64,000 bases of DNA, from positions 248,001 through 312,000 of the forward strand of contig OZ251225.1 in the NCBI GenBank assembly GCA_965240325.2, written 5' to 3'. Shown here one piece after another: positions 33,077-43,344 of the stretch. Below the pieces are notes generated by a model, which made no database searches, was not told where the DNA came from, and saw only the letters and a program-made list of their open reading frames with translations. Origin of the DNA: Rebecca billardiae RCC1528 (Eukaryota; Haptophyta). The translations under genes were made by a program, and so were the position numbers. The first letter of the stretch is position 1, and the number at the start of each line of letters is the position of its first letter.

Positions 33077-33195
33077 CCGCCACTGCAGAGCGCCAGACCT
33101 TATTGGTTCATGAGTTCCGGAGCAAGGGTGGTTGGTCCCGGAGCATGTTACCCGCGCACCGGTAAAGTTCGTCTCACCAAAGGACCATCAAATAC

Positions 33196-36100
33196 CTATG
33201 AGGTCTGTACGCGGTGTGACCGGAACGGCACGTTGAGCAGCAGAGTCTGATAGAAGTACCCATCGCCGTGCGTGGTCGGCAGGCGGAAGTCGGTGATGAT
33301 GCCAATCTCCTTCGCGCGCGCGACGACGAAGAGCGAGCCGGGCGTGGGCGGCGTGCGCGAGGTCGGCTCGCGGTACGGCAGGATCTCCTCGTCCGCCGCG
33401 GCGCCCGCCTCGATCGCGAGCGCGTTCTCGCGCTCGAGCTGCTGCCGCGCGCGCGTGGCCGCCTCCGCGCCCAACGGAGGGACGACGCGCTCGGCGGGGG
33501 TGACGTCCTGCCGTCGGCGCGCGTACTCGTCCGCGCGCAGCAGGCAGGGCAACGCGTCGGCGCGCTGCGCGTCGCTGAGCTGCGCGTACGGCTTGACCTG
33601 GTACCGCGCGTGGAACGCCGGGTACGTGAAGCTCTGCAGCACGCGCGGTCGGCGCTGGTAAGCCTCGATCGGCCCATCGCTCCATCGCGTGTCGCCGGCG
33701 TCGACGGCGCCGCCACGTTTGAGGCCGCGCATGCGGCGCTCGGGCAGCGCGGTCGGCAGCCGCATCGCGCCCTCGCCGCGAGCGATCGCCAGCCCGAGCG
33801 TGCGCGTCACCATCTCGGGCGCGGCGACCACGCGGTTGGTGAAGCGCAGCTGCCGGCTGAGCGCCGAGCGTCCGGCGCGCCTGCGCATGCCGCTCGTCTC
33901 GCGCGTCGCGCCCGTGCCCTCCGGCTTGGCGATGTACTTGGCGATGTACTTGAGGAAGACGACGCCGCGCACGGCCTGCACGTTGATTGCCGCGCCCCAT
34001 GCGGCGAGCCAGAGCGGGACGTACGGCGAGATGCGCCGATCCTCCTCGCGCTCGCAGGTGTACACGAAGCGGCCGGTTTGCGCGTTGAGAGAGTTCGGCC
34101 GCAAGCCGGCCGCGCCGACCGTGAGCGGGAACGGGTACGCGCTCTTGCAACGCCGCAGCGTCGCGCCCTTCTTGCCGCGGGTGCACTTGGGCACGCACTC
34201 GTGCGTCTGCCACCTGCGCACGCACTCGCGCCAAGCGTGCTGCGCCGCCGTGCGCGGCTCGCGCGGCAGACAGTGCGTGATGGCGGCGATGCCCGGCGGC
34301 GGCTCGTCATCGGCGCGCGGCCGCGGCGGCGCCCCCTCGGCCTCGCCCATCTCGGCGTCGCCGGCCGCGTCGTCAGCGCCGTCGGCGCGGTCGGCAGTCG
34401 GTTCCTCGACCCACACCGCCATGTGCACGTGCAGCGAGCCGCGCGCCTGGTCCTCGTGGCGCAGAAACGTGTGCGTGATCTTGCCGAGCGGCGAGAGCAC
34501 GCCTCGACTCAGGTAGCGCTTGAGAAACAGGTCGAGCCGGTGGTGGTAGTGCCGCGTCGCCTCGACGTACGCCTTTTCGTGGTGGTGGCCCCAGCAGGCG
34601 TTCGCGAGGTCGCACCAGCCCGACTCGTTCGCGGTGAGCGTCACAAAGTATTGCGGTGTGCGGTACTGCACCGCCATCGCCATCAGCTGGTGGTAGCGCT
34701 CGCGCCAGTAGCGCAAACTCCCCACGACGGCGCTGCCGACGCGCCGCCCAAACGTCTCCTCCGTGGCGATGTGCTGCGCAGCGCCGGGCGCGGCGCCGTC
34801 GAGCGCCTGCGCGCGCTCGCGCACCTCGCCATCGAGCTTCGCCAGCTGCTCGGGCGTCAGCTTCGCCGCCACGTCGCCCTGCGCGAGCGTCACGCCGCCC
34901 GCGTGCATCGCGCGCTTGTTCGTCCGCTGATGCAGATACATGAGCACCTCGGGCGCGCGCGCGAGCTGCACGTTGGGCGACGTGAGGCGAATGCGCTTGT
35001 AGTGGCCGAAGGAGACGTGACGGCGCTTGCGCGCGCCATATCGGTCGCTGCCGAGGCAGCCGGGCGGCGGCGGCGCGTCGTCCGGATCCCCGTCCGAAGC
35101 CTCGTCGTCGGCGCGCCCTCCGGCCGACGCCGCCCAAAGCAGCGCCGCGTCGTCATCGTCGGCCGCGCCCTCGGCGCCGCGCTCGGGCTCGCGCACGTCG
35201 GGCTCGCGCCAACCGCCGAGGCCGTACCGGTACCACGCGGTGAGCACGGCCGTATCCGCTGTGCCGTCGTACGCGCCCGTCGCCGGCTCGCCCACCGCGC
35301 TGAAGGGCGCCGGGCGCGGCGGGCGGCGCTGCGCCTCGGCCGCCGCCGCCTCGGCGCGCGAGACCACCGTGCCGAGCGTCTGGTGGCGAAGCGCGTTGTG
35401 CGCGAGCAGCGCCTGCGGGTCAGGCTCGACGCCCGACTCGAGCACGCCCTCGAACGCGAAGGGTACGCCGTCGCCGCTCGGTCGCGGCGGTGGCGGCGCC
35501 GCCGGGTCGACCGCCTCCGCCTCCGCATCGGCGAGCGTCGCGTCCTCATAGTCGGCGATTGGCAGGCCGCTCGCGGCGAGCTGGTCGCCGAGCGCGCCCT
35601 CGGCCGGCGGGAACGGGTCTCGTAGGTTGCGCAGCAGCTCGCGCTCGAGGCACACGAGCATGTCGCGCACGAGCGGGTGCGTGCGCTTCAGCTCGTCCAG
35701 CGCGGCGCGCAGCCGGCGATCTCGATCGGTGCACGGCATGCCCTCGCGACGAGAGGCCAGGATGACGTCCGACCAGCCCGCAAAGTCAGCGGGCAGCAGC
35801 AACCCGCCGCCGCCCATCGAGTCGTAGCCGTTGCCCATCCTGCCCGCATAGCCTCGAAAGAGCGCGGACTCCATCTTCAGCACGGACAGCGCGAGCCGCT
35901 CCTCGACGGTGAGCGCAGCGAGGGCGGGCGGCAGCGGCACGCCCAGGCCGGTGGGCTTGAGCTCGCCCTCGATCGAGGTGAAGCCGTCGCACAGGTCGAG
36001 GCGCGACGTCGACGTCGTGTGCACCGCAAACGGCTCGGTCGGCAGCTTGGTGGCCTGCGCGCACGGCGTGCACGACCACGCGGTGTGGTACTGCCGCCGC

Positions 36101-39100
36101 GAACGGCGCGTGTCGTAGCTGTTCTGCAGAAGCATGCGCGCCGCGTACGCGCGCTCCTTGCCCTCCGCCTCCTCGTCCGGCGCAAAGTTGAAGAGGTCGG
36201 CGGCGACCATGGTGTGCTCGCGCTCGAGCTCGCGGATGAACGGCTGGTACACGCGGTACGCGCGCAGCGACTCGAGCGAGGTGGCGCCGACGACGGTGAC
36301 GCGCCTGGCCTCCTTCGCGTACATCATCGTGCCGCAGCTGAAGCACACGCGGCACGGCCGATCGTCGTACATCGCGAGCGTCTCCGCGAGCACCCCCCAC
36401 TGCTTCTCGTCGAGGTCGAGCTGCATGCTCCCGCCGAGCTGTTCGCGCTCGGCGGCGAGCGCGCGCACGGTGGAGAGGTGCTCGAGGCCCGACCCCACCG
36501 CCGCGTAGTACGCCGCGTGCGCCGAGCGGCGCCGCACCGCGTAGAGCGACTGGTCGCCGATCGCGTACGTCGTCACGATCACCTCGGGCGCGAGGTTGAA
36601 CAGGTCCGCGTCGGCGGCCGTGCTGTCGGGTGGCAGCTCGCGCATCGTCGTCCGTCCGGCGCCGTCGTGCGAGACGTGGACGAGACGCAGCGGAGGCACC
36701 GCGCTCGCGTTGGCCGCGTCGCCCCCTCCCGCCGCCGCGACCGCCGCCGAGAGCTCCGCCACGATCGCGCCGATGGTAGTGTCCGCCGTCACGTCCGCGA
36801 CCGTGATCGCCTCGCGCGGCGCGGGCGACGCGAGGAACTGATCGGCGTGGACGCACGCCTCGCACGCCGAGCACACCTCGAGCGCGGTCGTGGCGCACGA
36901 CGCGGTCTCGCCGCGTCCGTGCGCGCCACCCGCGCCAGCGCGCCCCAAGCCGCCGCCGTCGCCGCCGACCGTCGGCACGCCGCGGTCGCCCGTCGCAGTG
37001 CGGTCGCTCGCGTCACCGCCGACTCCGCCGCCGCCTGCTGCCGCGCCCAACCCCGCACCGCTGGCGCCGCCGGCCGCCCCTGCGGCGCGGCCCTCCGCGC
37101 CGCAGCTGCGCGGCTCGGAGCCGTCGCTCGAGTCCCCGCCGCCCCCGCCGCCGCCCGCGGCCGCACCCGCGCCGCCGGCCGCCGCCGCGTTGCAGCGCGC
37201 CGCGCCCCCAACGCCCATCGCAGACCCGTCACCCGAGTCATCGTCGCCGTCTCCGCCGCCGCCCGCGGCCGCGCCGGTCGCGCTCGCGCTCACGGCGGGG
37301 CCGACGCGCAAAAGGCACCGGCGCGCGCAGCACGTGCAGTCACCAATCGTGTCGGCCGTGCACGCCGACAGGATGATCTGCTCCTGGACCACGGTGAACG
37401 GAAACTCGTACGGAATGGTCGCGCGCTGCCGGCGACGATCGATGCGCGCGCCTGGCGCGTAGTGCGCGCCCGGCTCGAGCGGCGTCCACACGCCGTGCAG
37501 GAGGCGCGTGCGCGGGCGCGAGTAGTCGACGCGATCGACGGCCTCGGGGGGCTGCGCCGTGTCGAACTCGACGCGCAGCAGCCGCAGCGCCTCCGCCCGG
37601 TGCGCCTCGGGCATCCCGGCCGTGGCCGCGCGCAGCGCGGCAGTCGCGCTCGGCAGCTCGCCCGTCTCGGCCTCACACAGGCGCGCGCGCTCGGCAGGAT
37701 CGGCGCAGCGTCGGACGAGCTCGCGCAGCTCGTCGTCTGCGTCGGCGGGGAAGAGCGTCGCGAGCAGCCGCGGCTCGAGCCTGTCCACGACCTCCCGCAG
37801 CCGCAGCAGCCGCTCCTTGCACGCCCTCGGCGTCTTCCCCTCGAATGCGGGCCACGCGCGCTGCGGTGTCGCGTGCAGCACGTGAGCATACTGCGTCTGC
37901 AGCAGGCCGATGTCCTGCTCGATCGTCCACGACGAGTCGTTCTGCGTGTAGAATCGCAGGACGCGCTCGTCGTGCATGGTGCGCAGCGCGGCGTGCAAGC
38001 GCCCGAACGCGCGCTCGGGCGAGTCCTCCGGCGAGAGCTCGCCCTGCGGCTCGGTGCCCGGCTGCCGCTCCCCCTGCGCGCCGCGCGCCGCCTGCGCGCC
38101 GCGCGCCGCGTGGGCGTCGACGCCCTCACAGCCGGTGGGCAACGAGGCCTCGGCCGTGTCGCCGAGCTGCGCGGCGGCGGGGCTGGTGGGGTCGACGTCC
38201 ATGTCGGTCACGGACGGCTCCACCTCGTGCGCGCGCGGCGCCGCCTCGCCCGCGTCGGTGCCGCACGGCGAGCCGCCCGAGAGCGTGCTGAGCGGCCAGA
38301 CGCAGGCGTGCGCGCGCGGCGCGTGCGCGCGCAAAAGGTCCTGCAGCTGGCGCGCGCACTGCGCGAGCGCGGGCTTCGACGCCTGCCGATGACGTTGCGA
38401 CATGCTCTTGGCGGAGCGGCCGTCGAACTGCATGAAGAGCACGGCGAGCGCGTCGTCCACCGGCAGGCACAGCTCGCTCGCGTGCTCGTCGAGCACGGAG
38501 TGCAGCTGCGCGCGGCCCTCGGCCCCGAGCGCGCGCTGCAGAGCCTTGGGCCACGCGTCGCGTGCGCCCGGCGCGCTCGCCACCGAGTCGGCGGCGCGCG
38601 GCCGCTTGCCGGCGGCGGGGCGGCGAGGAAGCTCGACGCTCTTGGCCTGCAGACGCTCGAGCGCGTCGGCGCATTCGCCGCGCAGCAGGTTGTGCAGCGC
38701 CCAGCGATGCGACCGGCACTGCTGGGGCTTGAGGTCCGCGAGGAGCGCATGGCCGCCCGGCGGCGCGCCGACCACACCCGTCTCCAACACCGCGAGGCTC
38801 TGCTCGAGCGAGAAGAGCTGGGACTGCGAGCGCGAGCTGATGAGCGCGCACACGCGCGCATGCGCCTGGGCGCCGAGGACCTCCAGCAGCAACGTGGCCG
38901 GCGGCGACGATATGGCGCTCCCGTCAGCCGCCGCCTGCGTGGTGGATGGACGCCGCGTCGTCGACTCCGACCGCGTCAGGTGGGGCGCGCAACGGTCAGC
39001 AGCTGCGGCGCCATCGCGCGTGCTCGGGGCACGGTGTGCGTCGGTCTGCGGGGCAGCCGTCGCAGCCGATACGGATGGAGCAGCGCCGCCGCGTGCGCTT

Positions 39101-41301
39101 GAAGCGCGGTGCGCGTCGAGCCGCTGGACGGCGGTGGGTGCGTGCTTCCCCAGCAGCGCGCGCAGGCGGTGACGATGCCTGCGGATCTGGTCTGGCGCGA
39201 CACGGCTCAGCGCGGGATGCTCAGCGGCCGCGCCGTAGCCCAGCCCGGTCTCGAGCACGGCGAGGCTCTGCTCGACCGAGAAGTTCGAGGACTTGACGCG
39301 CGCCACGATGATATCGCGGACGGTTGCCAATCCGTCCACGCCCAGCATCGCTGCCAGCGATGCGCCGCCGCCGCGCGCGCGCGCGTTGAGCCAGTCGCCG
39401 TCCACGTGCGCGCCGGGCCGCGCCACCAAACTTGGCGCCAAGTGCCCGCCCTGCTCGCCAGCTCCGCACGGTGGCGCCGTGTCCGCCTCGCTCGCCGCAC
39501 GATCACGATGCGGTGCGCCAACGTGCGCGCACGGCACCGCGTACAGCGCGTGCGCCGCCACGGGCGCTGGGCGGCCCACGCGCGCGGCGCAGCCTGCCGC
39601 AGAGCAGCAGCCCGAGGCTGCCCGCGAGTGCTGCCCGGCAGAGGTTGACGCGATGCGGTCGTGCGACGGCGGCAGCTGCGGCGGCGGCGTCGAAGCGGGC
39701 TCGGCGCCGGCGATCGCACCCGGCGCGTACGCCATCGGCGTGTAGTAGTAGTCGCCACCGGGCATCAGCATCTCCTCGTCGGCCAGCAGCCGCGCGCGCC
39801 GCCGCTCCATGCAGACGATGCCGAGCGCGCCGCGCACCGCGCCCACGCGCCGCGGCGCACGCCCCAACTCCACGCGCGCGCCAGCGGCGGTGCCGCGGAT
39901 TCGCCACAGCGGGCGTGCGCGCCGTTGGATGGCGCGCGCGGCGCGCTCACGCCGCAGCCGCGCGTGCGCGACGGCAAACGCCACGTCCCGCCAGCCCGAC
40001 TCCGCCTTCGAGGCGCGAGCGACGGCAGAGAGGGCTTGCACCCCAGCCGCAGGTGGTGGTGCGAGCAGCTGCGATGGCGGCGCGCGGCCAAACCAGAGCA
40101 GCCCAGCGCGCGCGGCGATCATCATCGCCGATTCGAGCAGCGCGTCGTCCTCGGGAAGAGTGGGCGCGTTCGAGGCGCAAACGCGCAGCGCCGTGCACGC
40201 GGCGCGCACGCCCGCGCCGTACGCCTTGCGCCGTGCTGCATCGGCTCCTGCGCCGTCAGCACGCTGCATTGCTGCTTGCATGCTGCTGAGCGCGCGGCGC
40301 TGCTCGGCGGTCGCCTTGCACCGAATCGAATCGTGGTCGAGCGCGGCGTGCTGCGGCGCGCGCGACATCTCGGCAGTGTCTCGGGGCACCGCGTCGGATG
40401 TCGCATGACGCCGAGACAGGGTGCTGCGGCGGCTGGCCCGCGCACGCCGCCTGCGCACGCCGCCACCAACGCGTCGCGCCGGATTCTCCTCGAACACGTG
40501 CCAGCCTGCTCCGCTTCGGCACGCACGCACGCGTGCGCGTGCCGCGGCGCGTTGCGCCCGCTCGTCGCGCGCGCGCCGGCGTGCGAGGCACGATTCCGTG
40601 GCCAGCGCCAGATCGCCCGCGCGCCAGTCCACCAGCGCGCGCCGCCGCTTGACGTCGTCATCACAGTGTGCCACGCGCAGCGCACCTTGCACGCGTGCGT
40701 GCACGGCATGCATGTGCGCGGGCACGCAGCGTGCGACGCGCTCCAGCACGGCAATCTGAGTGCCCGTCACGTCGAAGCTGTCCACGCCCGGAAGGTCGAG
40801 CCCGCGCGTCGCGCGCCGGCATCGCTCGACGCGCTGAGGGCGAGGCGGAGCATTCGCCTCGCGCAGTGCTCGTCTGACACACCCATGTTCGTCGCGCATG
40901 TGTACAGGAATGCAGCGCATGACGCGTGTAAGCACGGCCATGTGCGTCGCCGACGCGTCGAGGGGGTCCGCCCCCGGCATGCTCAGCCCGAGCGTCTCGT
41001 GCAGCCCCCGGGGCCGAGGCATCGCGAGGCGCAGGACATCGCCTCGTGCGCGCTTAACATGGAGTCGTTCGTCGACCATCCACTCGGGGATGGAATCATA
41101 GACGCGACGCATCTCGGCGAGGGCAGCCCTGGGAGCAGGTTGAGGCCCTCCCATTGGGACCACCGCCACAGCGCCGGCGGAGGCACCACGTCTCGTGCGT
41201 CGCCGTTCACGGCGGACACACTCACGAACTGCAGTCGAACCGGCTGCAGCTGAGACACTTTTCTCCGGCCGAGTCACGCGCGTGTTTCCTGCGCTCGTCA
41301 T
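33196..41301 (-). CDS. Helitron Rep (HUH endonuclease) protein lacking helicase
   Basis: A 2701-aa uninterrupted frame. The C-terminal third is a Helitron replication initiator: a DUF6570-like block (bases about 35730-36090), the Helitron-like N domain with RYWRERYHQLMAMA and PQYFVTLTANESGWCDLAN (about 34590-34740), the HUH metal-binding motif GSLHVHMAVWVEE (about 34405-34445), and the two-tyrosine motif KYIAKYIAK (about 33930-33960). These nick and join single strands in rolling-circle transposition. The frame ends at YFYQTLLLNVPFR plus seven residues, where autonomous Helitrons normally continue into a Pif1-type helicase. No helicase is found in the following kilobase. The N-terminal half carries repeated modules (see findings) and Cys clusters. 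The ATG at 41301 was chosen because the frame upstream runs through 23-bp tandem repeats. Domestication or loss of the helicase are both possible. Confidence 0.88.
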   Translation of the reverse strand: MTSAGNTRVTRPEKSVSAAAGSTAVRECVRRERRRTRRGASAGAVAVVPMGGPQPAPRAALAEMRRVYDSIPEWMVDERLHVKRARGDVLRLAMPRPRGLHETLGLSMPGADPLDASATHMAVLTRVMRCIPVHMRDEHGCVRRALREANAPPRPQRVERCRRATRGLDLPGVDSFDVTGTQIAVLERVARCVPAHMHAVHARVQGALRVAHCDDDVKRRRALVDWRAGDLALATESCLARRRARDERAQRAAARARVRACRSGAGWHVFEENPARRVGGGVRRRRARASRRSTLSRRHATSDAVPRDTAEMSRAPQHAALDHDSIRCKATAEQRRALSSMQAAMQRADGAGADAARRKAYGAGVRAACTALRVCASNAPTLPEDDALLESAMMIAARAGLLWFGRAPPSQLLAPPPAAGVQALSAVARASKAESGWRDVAFAVAHARLRRERAARAIQRRARPLWRIRGTAAGARVELGRAPRRVGAVRGALGIVCMERRRARLLADEEMLMPGGDYYYTPMAYAPGAIAGAEPASTPPPQLPPSHDRIASTSAGQHSRAASGCCSAAGCAARVGRPAPVAAHALYAVPCAHVGAPHRDRAASEADTAPPCGAGEQGGHLAPSLVARPGAHVDGDWLNARARGGGASLAAMLGVDGLATVRDIIVARVKSSNFSVEQSLAVLETGLGYGAAAEHPALSRVAPDQIRRHRHRLRALLGKHAPTAVQRLDAHRASSARGGAAPSVSAATAAPQTDAHRAPSTRDGAAAADRCAPHLTRSESTTRRPSTTQAAADGSAISSPPATLLLEVLGAQAHARVCALISSRSQSQLFSLEQSLAVLETGVVGAPPGGHALLADLKPQQCRSHRWALHNLLRGECADALERLQAKSVELPRRPAAGKRPRAADSVASAPGARDAWPKALQRALGAEGRAQLHSVLDEHASELCLPVDDALAVLFMQFDGRSAKSMSQRHRQASKPALAQCARQLQDLLRAHAPRAHACVWPLSTLSGGSPCGTDAGEAAPRAHEVEPSVTDMDVDPTSPAAAQLGDTAEASLPTGCEGVDAHAARGAQAARGAQGERQPGTEPQGELSPEDSPERAFGRLHAALRTMHDERVLRFYTQNDSSWTIEQDIGLLQTQYAHVLHATPQRAWPAFEGKTPRACKERLLRLREVVDRLEPRLLATLFPADADDELRELVRRCADPAERARLCEAETGELPSATAALRAATAGMPEAHRAEALRLLRVEFDTAQPPEAVDRVDYSRPRTRLLHGVWTPLEPGAHYAPGARIDRRRQRATIPYEFPFTVVQEQIILSACTADTIGDCTCCARRCLLRVGPAVSASATGAAAGGGGDGDDDSGDGSAMGVGGAARCNAAAAGGAGAAAGGGGGGGDSSDGSEPRSCGAEGRAAGAAGGASGAGLGAAAGGGGVGGDASDRTATGDRGVPTVGGDGGGLGRAGAGGAHGRGETASCATTALEVCSACEACVHADQFLASPAPREAITVADVTADTTIGAIVAELSAAVAAAGGGDAANASAVPPLRLVHVSHDGAGRTTMRELPPDSTAADADLFNLAPEVIVTTYAIGDQSLYAVRRRSAHAAYYAAVGSGLEHLSTVRALAAEREQLGGSMQLDLDEKQWGVLAETLAMYDDRPCRVCFSCGTMMYAKEARRVTVVGATSLESLRAYRVYQPFIRELEREHTMVAADLFNFAPDEEAEGKERAYAARMLLQNSYDTRRSRRQYHTAWSCTPCAQATKLPTEPFAVHTTSTSRLDLCDGFTSIEGELKPTGLGVPLPPALAALTVEERLALSVLKMESALFRGYAGRMGNGYDSMGGGGLLLPADFAGWSDVILASRREGMPCTDRDRRLRAALDELKRTHPLVRDMLVCLERELLRNLRDPFPPAEGALGDQLAASGLPIADYEDATLADAEAEAVDPAAPPPPRPSGDGVPFAFEGVLESGVEPDPQALLAHNALRHQTLGTVVSRAEAAAAEAQRRPPRPAPFSAVGEPATGAYDGTADTAVLTAWYRYGLGGWREPDVREPERGAEGAADDDDAALLWAASAGGRADDEASDGDPDDAPPPPGCLGSDRYGARKRRHVSFGHYKRIRLTSPNVQLARAPEVLMYLHQRTNKRAMHAGGVTLAQGDVAAKLTPEQLAKLDGEVRERAQALDGAAPGAAQHIATEETFGRRVGSAVVGSLRYWRERYHQLMAMAVQYRTPQYFVTLTANESGWCDLANACWGHHHEKAYVEATRHYHHRLDLFLKRYLSRGVLSPLGKITHTFLRHEDQARGSLHVHMAVWVEEPTADRADGADDAAGDAEMGEAEGAPPRPRADDEPPPGIAAITHCLPREPRTAAQHAWRECVRRWQTHECVPKCTRGKKGATLRRCKSAYPFPLTVGAAGLRPNSLNAQTGRFVYTCEREEDRRISPYVPLWLAAWGAAINVQAVRGVVFLKYIAKYIAKPEGTGATRETSGMRRRAGRSALSRQLRFTNRVVAAPEMVTRTLGLAIARGEGAMRLPTALPERRMRGLKRGGAVDAGDTRWSDGPIEAYQRRPRVLQSFTYPAFHARYQVKPYAQLSDAQRADALPCLLRADEYARRRQDVTPAERVVPPLGAEAATRARQQLERENALAIEAGAAADEEILPYREPTSRTPPTPGSLFVVARAKEIGIITDFRLPTTHGDGYFYQTLLLNVPFRSHRVQTS

Positions 41302-41382
41302 CGCGCGGTTATCGAAACGACTATAAGCCAAGACTATGACCGGACGCCCTACTATATGATGTGAGTACTCGTCATGAGACAC

Positions 41383-41497
41383 GTTTGTATGAAAGTAGGG
41401 GGAATGTTTGTATGAAAGTAGGGGGAATGTTTGTATGAAAGTAGGGGGAATGTTTGTATGAAAGTAGGGGGAATGTTTGTATGAAAGTAACGGCTCT
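41383..41497. repeat. 23-bp tandem repeat, five copies
   Basis: Copies of gtttgtatgaaagtaggggg plus aat start at 41383, 41406, 41429, 41452 and 41475, with the last one diverging. It lies just upstream of the Rep start codon, so it may be within the element's 5' region. Confidence 0.95.
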
Positions 41498-42596
41498 TCA
41501 CATACGAAGATTGGACGCCTCGCGCGCGAACATTGCCGTATTTGCCAATACGGTAGAGGAGTCGGGGGGGGAGCATCAGGTAAAAGTGTGTTGTGCGTCA
41601 TATATATGGTTAGTCGCCTATCTATCATACGGTTAGCCGCCTTGTCGCAAGCGCCAAGAATAGACACGGAGCCATTTAAATTCCCCTTTATAACGGGCTC
41701 CGGGTGATCAGACTGGCGGCCGAAGCCTCCAGCCCTACCCTGGCCAGCCCCCAACCAACCACCACCCTCACCCAACCTCAAACCACTGACCGATACACCG
41801 AGTGCCTTGACACCACTCCGCTGTGGACAGCCCGCCTCCAGAGGGGGCGGGGGTATGCCATTGCCGACAGCATACAAGCCCAACACTGTGGGGTGGTCCC
41901 AGGTACCAGCAGTGCACTGCCTTGCAATTCGAGATCATCGAGTTTGAGCCGAGTCGGCAGACTGGGCACCCCCTAGGGCGCCCCAGTGTGGGCAGAGGGC
42001 CAGCCACTAGCCGATCCCTGCGCGGGGGAGGGGACGGAGGGGGCTGTCAGCGAGCCCAGTAGCTGGGCCGGGGTCTGGGCCACTGGTCCTGGCAGTGAGG
42101 CGCCTGTATTTCACTCGTGCTGCTATGGAGGCAGATGGTGTCATGTCAGACATGTGTGCGATATCGGGCATCAAGTCAGGGCGTGGGCCGCTGTAGGACG
42201 CAAGCAGAGTGGTGGCGATGGCTAATACGCCTGGGGAGGTGTCGTTTGCGCGCCTCTTTCTGCTGCTCTTTGCAGGGGGTTGCATACTTCGTTGCGCAGG
42301 CTGAGCCTGCCTGCCAGTTGGTGTTAGGATAGGCACATTTGCCTGGTGGGGTGGGCAGTGTCGTTTGGGCGGGGGGCTGTCTTGCTGAGCTTGACTAGGA
42401 GGAGGCAGCCTGCGCCTGGGGGCTGCCAGTGTCTTGGCAGAGCCAGCAGGTGGCTGTGTGGCCTGCTGTCCAGTGTCTGACTGTGTAATGCCGTTGTGAG
42501 CTCCGTGACCAGTGCGACTGCCCGCAGCAGGGTCTGCCTCAATCTCAGGGCCCCCATGTGTCAACACTCAGCAGAATCTCAGGAATCGTAAGCCCC
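41498..42596. other. Upstream of Helitron gene, no clear gene
   Basis: AT-richer near 41600-41700 and GC-rich after. A leftward frame (about 42010-42560) has a plausible composition, including basic KRRAND and PPPKRHCPPHQ patches. It lacks a good ATG and a recognised domain, so it is recorded here rather than called. Could be a remnant of element sequence. Confidence 0.35.
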
Positions 42597-43270
42597 CTAC
42601 AGGTCGATGAGGGCAGAATGAGACAGAGGGCACTTTGAGACAAAGGCGGCGGCCCAGTGGCGGCCCAGTGGCGCCCACTGGGCGTGGTGCATGGCGCCCG
42701 CCTCGCACGCGCTACAGCGCCCGATGAGGTGGACGCAAGTCTGTCAAGACGCGTCGCATGTGTGCCCAAGGTGCATGCCTGGCACCTCCGCTCGTTTGCC
42801 GGCCGCTCCGCTGCCCATGCCTGGCCTGCACGCACCAAACGTAGCCGCCGAACGTGCCCCGCCACTGTGAGACGGCCGCGAACCGCGATGCACGGTGCCC
42901 TTCAGTGACGTGAGCAAGGTAGTCTACTACTGCAAGGGGACGCCAACCTGACGGCTGGCCATGCAATGGGAGGCAGTAGGGACGTCAGACACGCGCCAAG
43001 AGCCCATGGGAAGCTTGCTCTCCCCAGTTGGTGAGCTCGTCGGGCGTGCGCACGCGGTTTGTCTCAAAGTGCCCTCCCCCCCCCAAAGTGAGACAAACTT
43101 GATGGTGCTCGTGCTCCTCAACGGCATGGAGTTAGCCCACGAGACTCGCAGCTTGAACTCTTCGTCTGATGCCCTCCACGACGACGTGCGCGAAGGGCGT
43201 GAGCGCCATCGTGGTGGAGCGCAAAACACGATCCGGGATTTTGTCTCATTCTGCCCTCACCCACCTGTAG
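42597..43270. mobile_element. Small non-autonomous TIR element (MITE-like)
   Basis: The left end 42597-42625 begins ctacaggtcgatgagggcag. The reverse complement of the right end 43242-43270 begins ctacaggtgggtgagggcag. Both continue aatgagaca, giving 29-bp terminal inverted repeats with only two mismatches. A second inverted pair lies inside: gagggcactttgagacaaa at about 42625 and its complement at about 43055. A hairpin (gtttgtctca...tgagacaaac) lies near 43055-43095. At 674 bp with no reading frame it is non-autonomous. No target-site duplication was recognised, so the superfamily is undetermined. Confidence 0.75.
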
Positions 43271-43344
43271 GTCTTTGATGATCATTGATCTCACACGCGC
43301 GCCACCGGTTCCTGAACGAAAGAAACCGTCTCAGCCCGGAGCTC

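Noticed and set aside
35677-39102. Rightward 1141-codon frame across the Helitron gene
   Set aside because: Antisense shadow; the minus frame has the Helitron Rep motifs.
41383-41497. CRISPR array
   Set aside because: The 23-bp units abut with no spacers, and the genome is eukaryotic.
41302-41886. N-terminal extension of the Helitron frame
   Set aside because: It runs through five 23-bp tandem repeats and low-complexity sequence, so ATG at 41301 is preferred.
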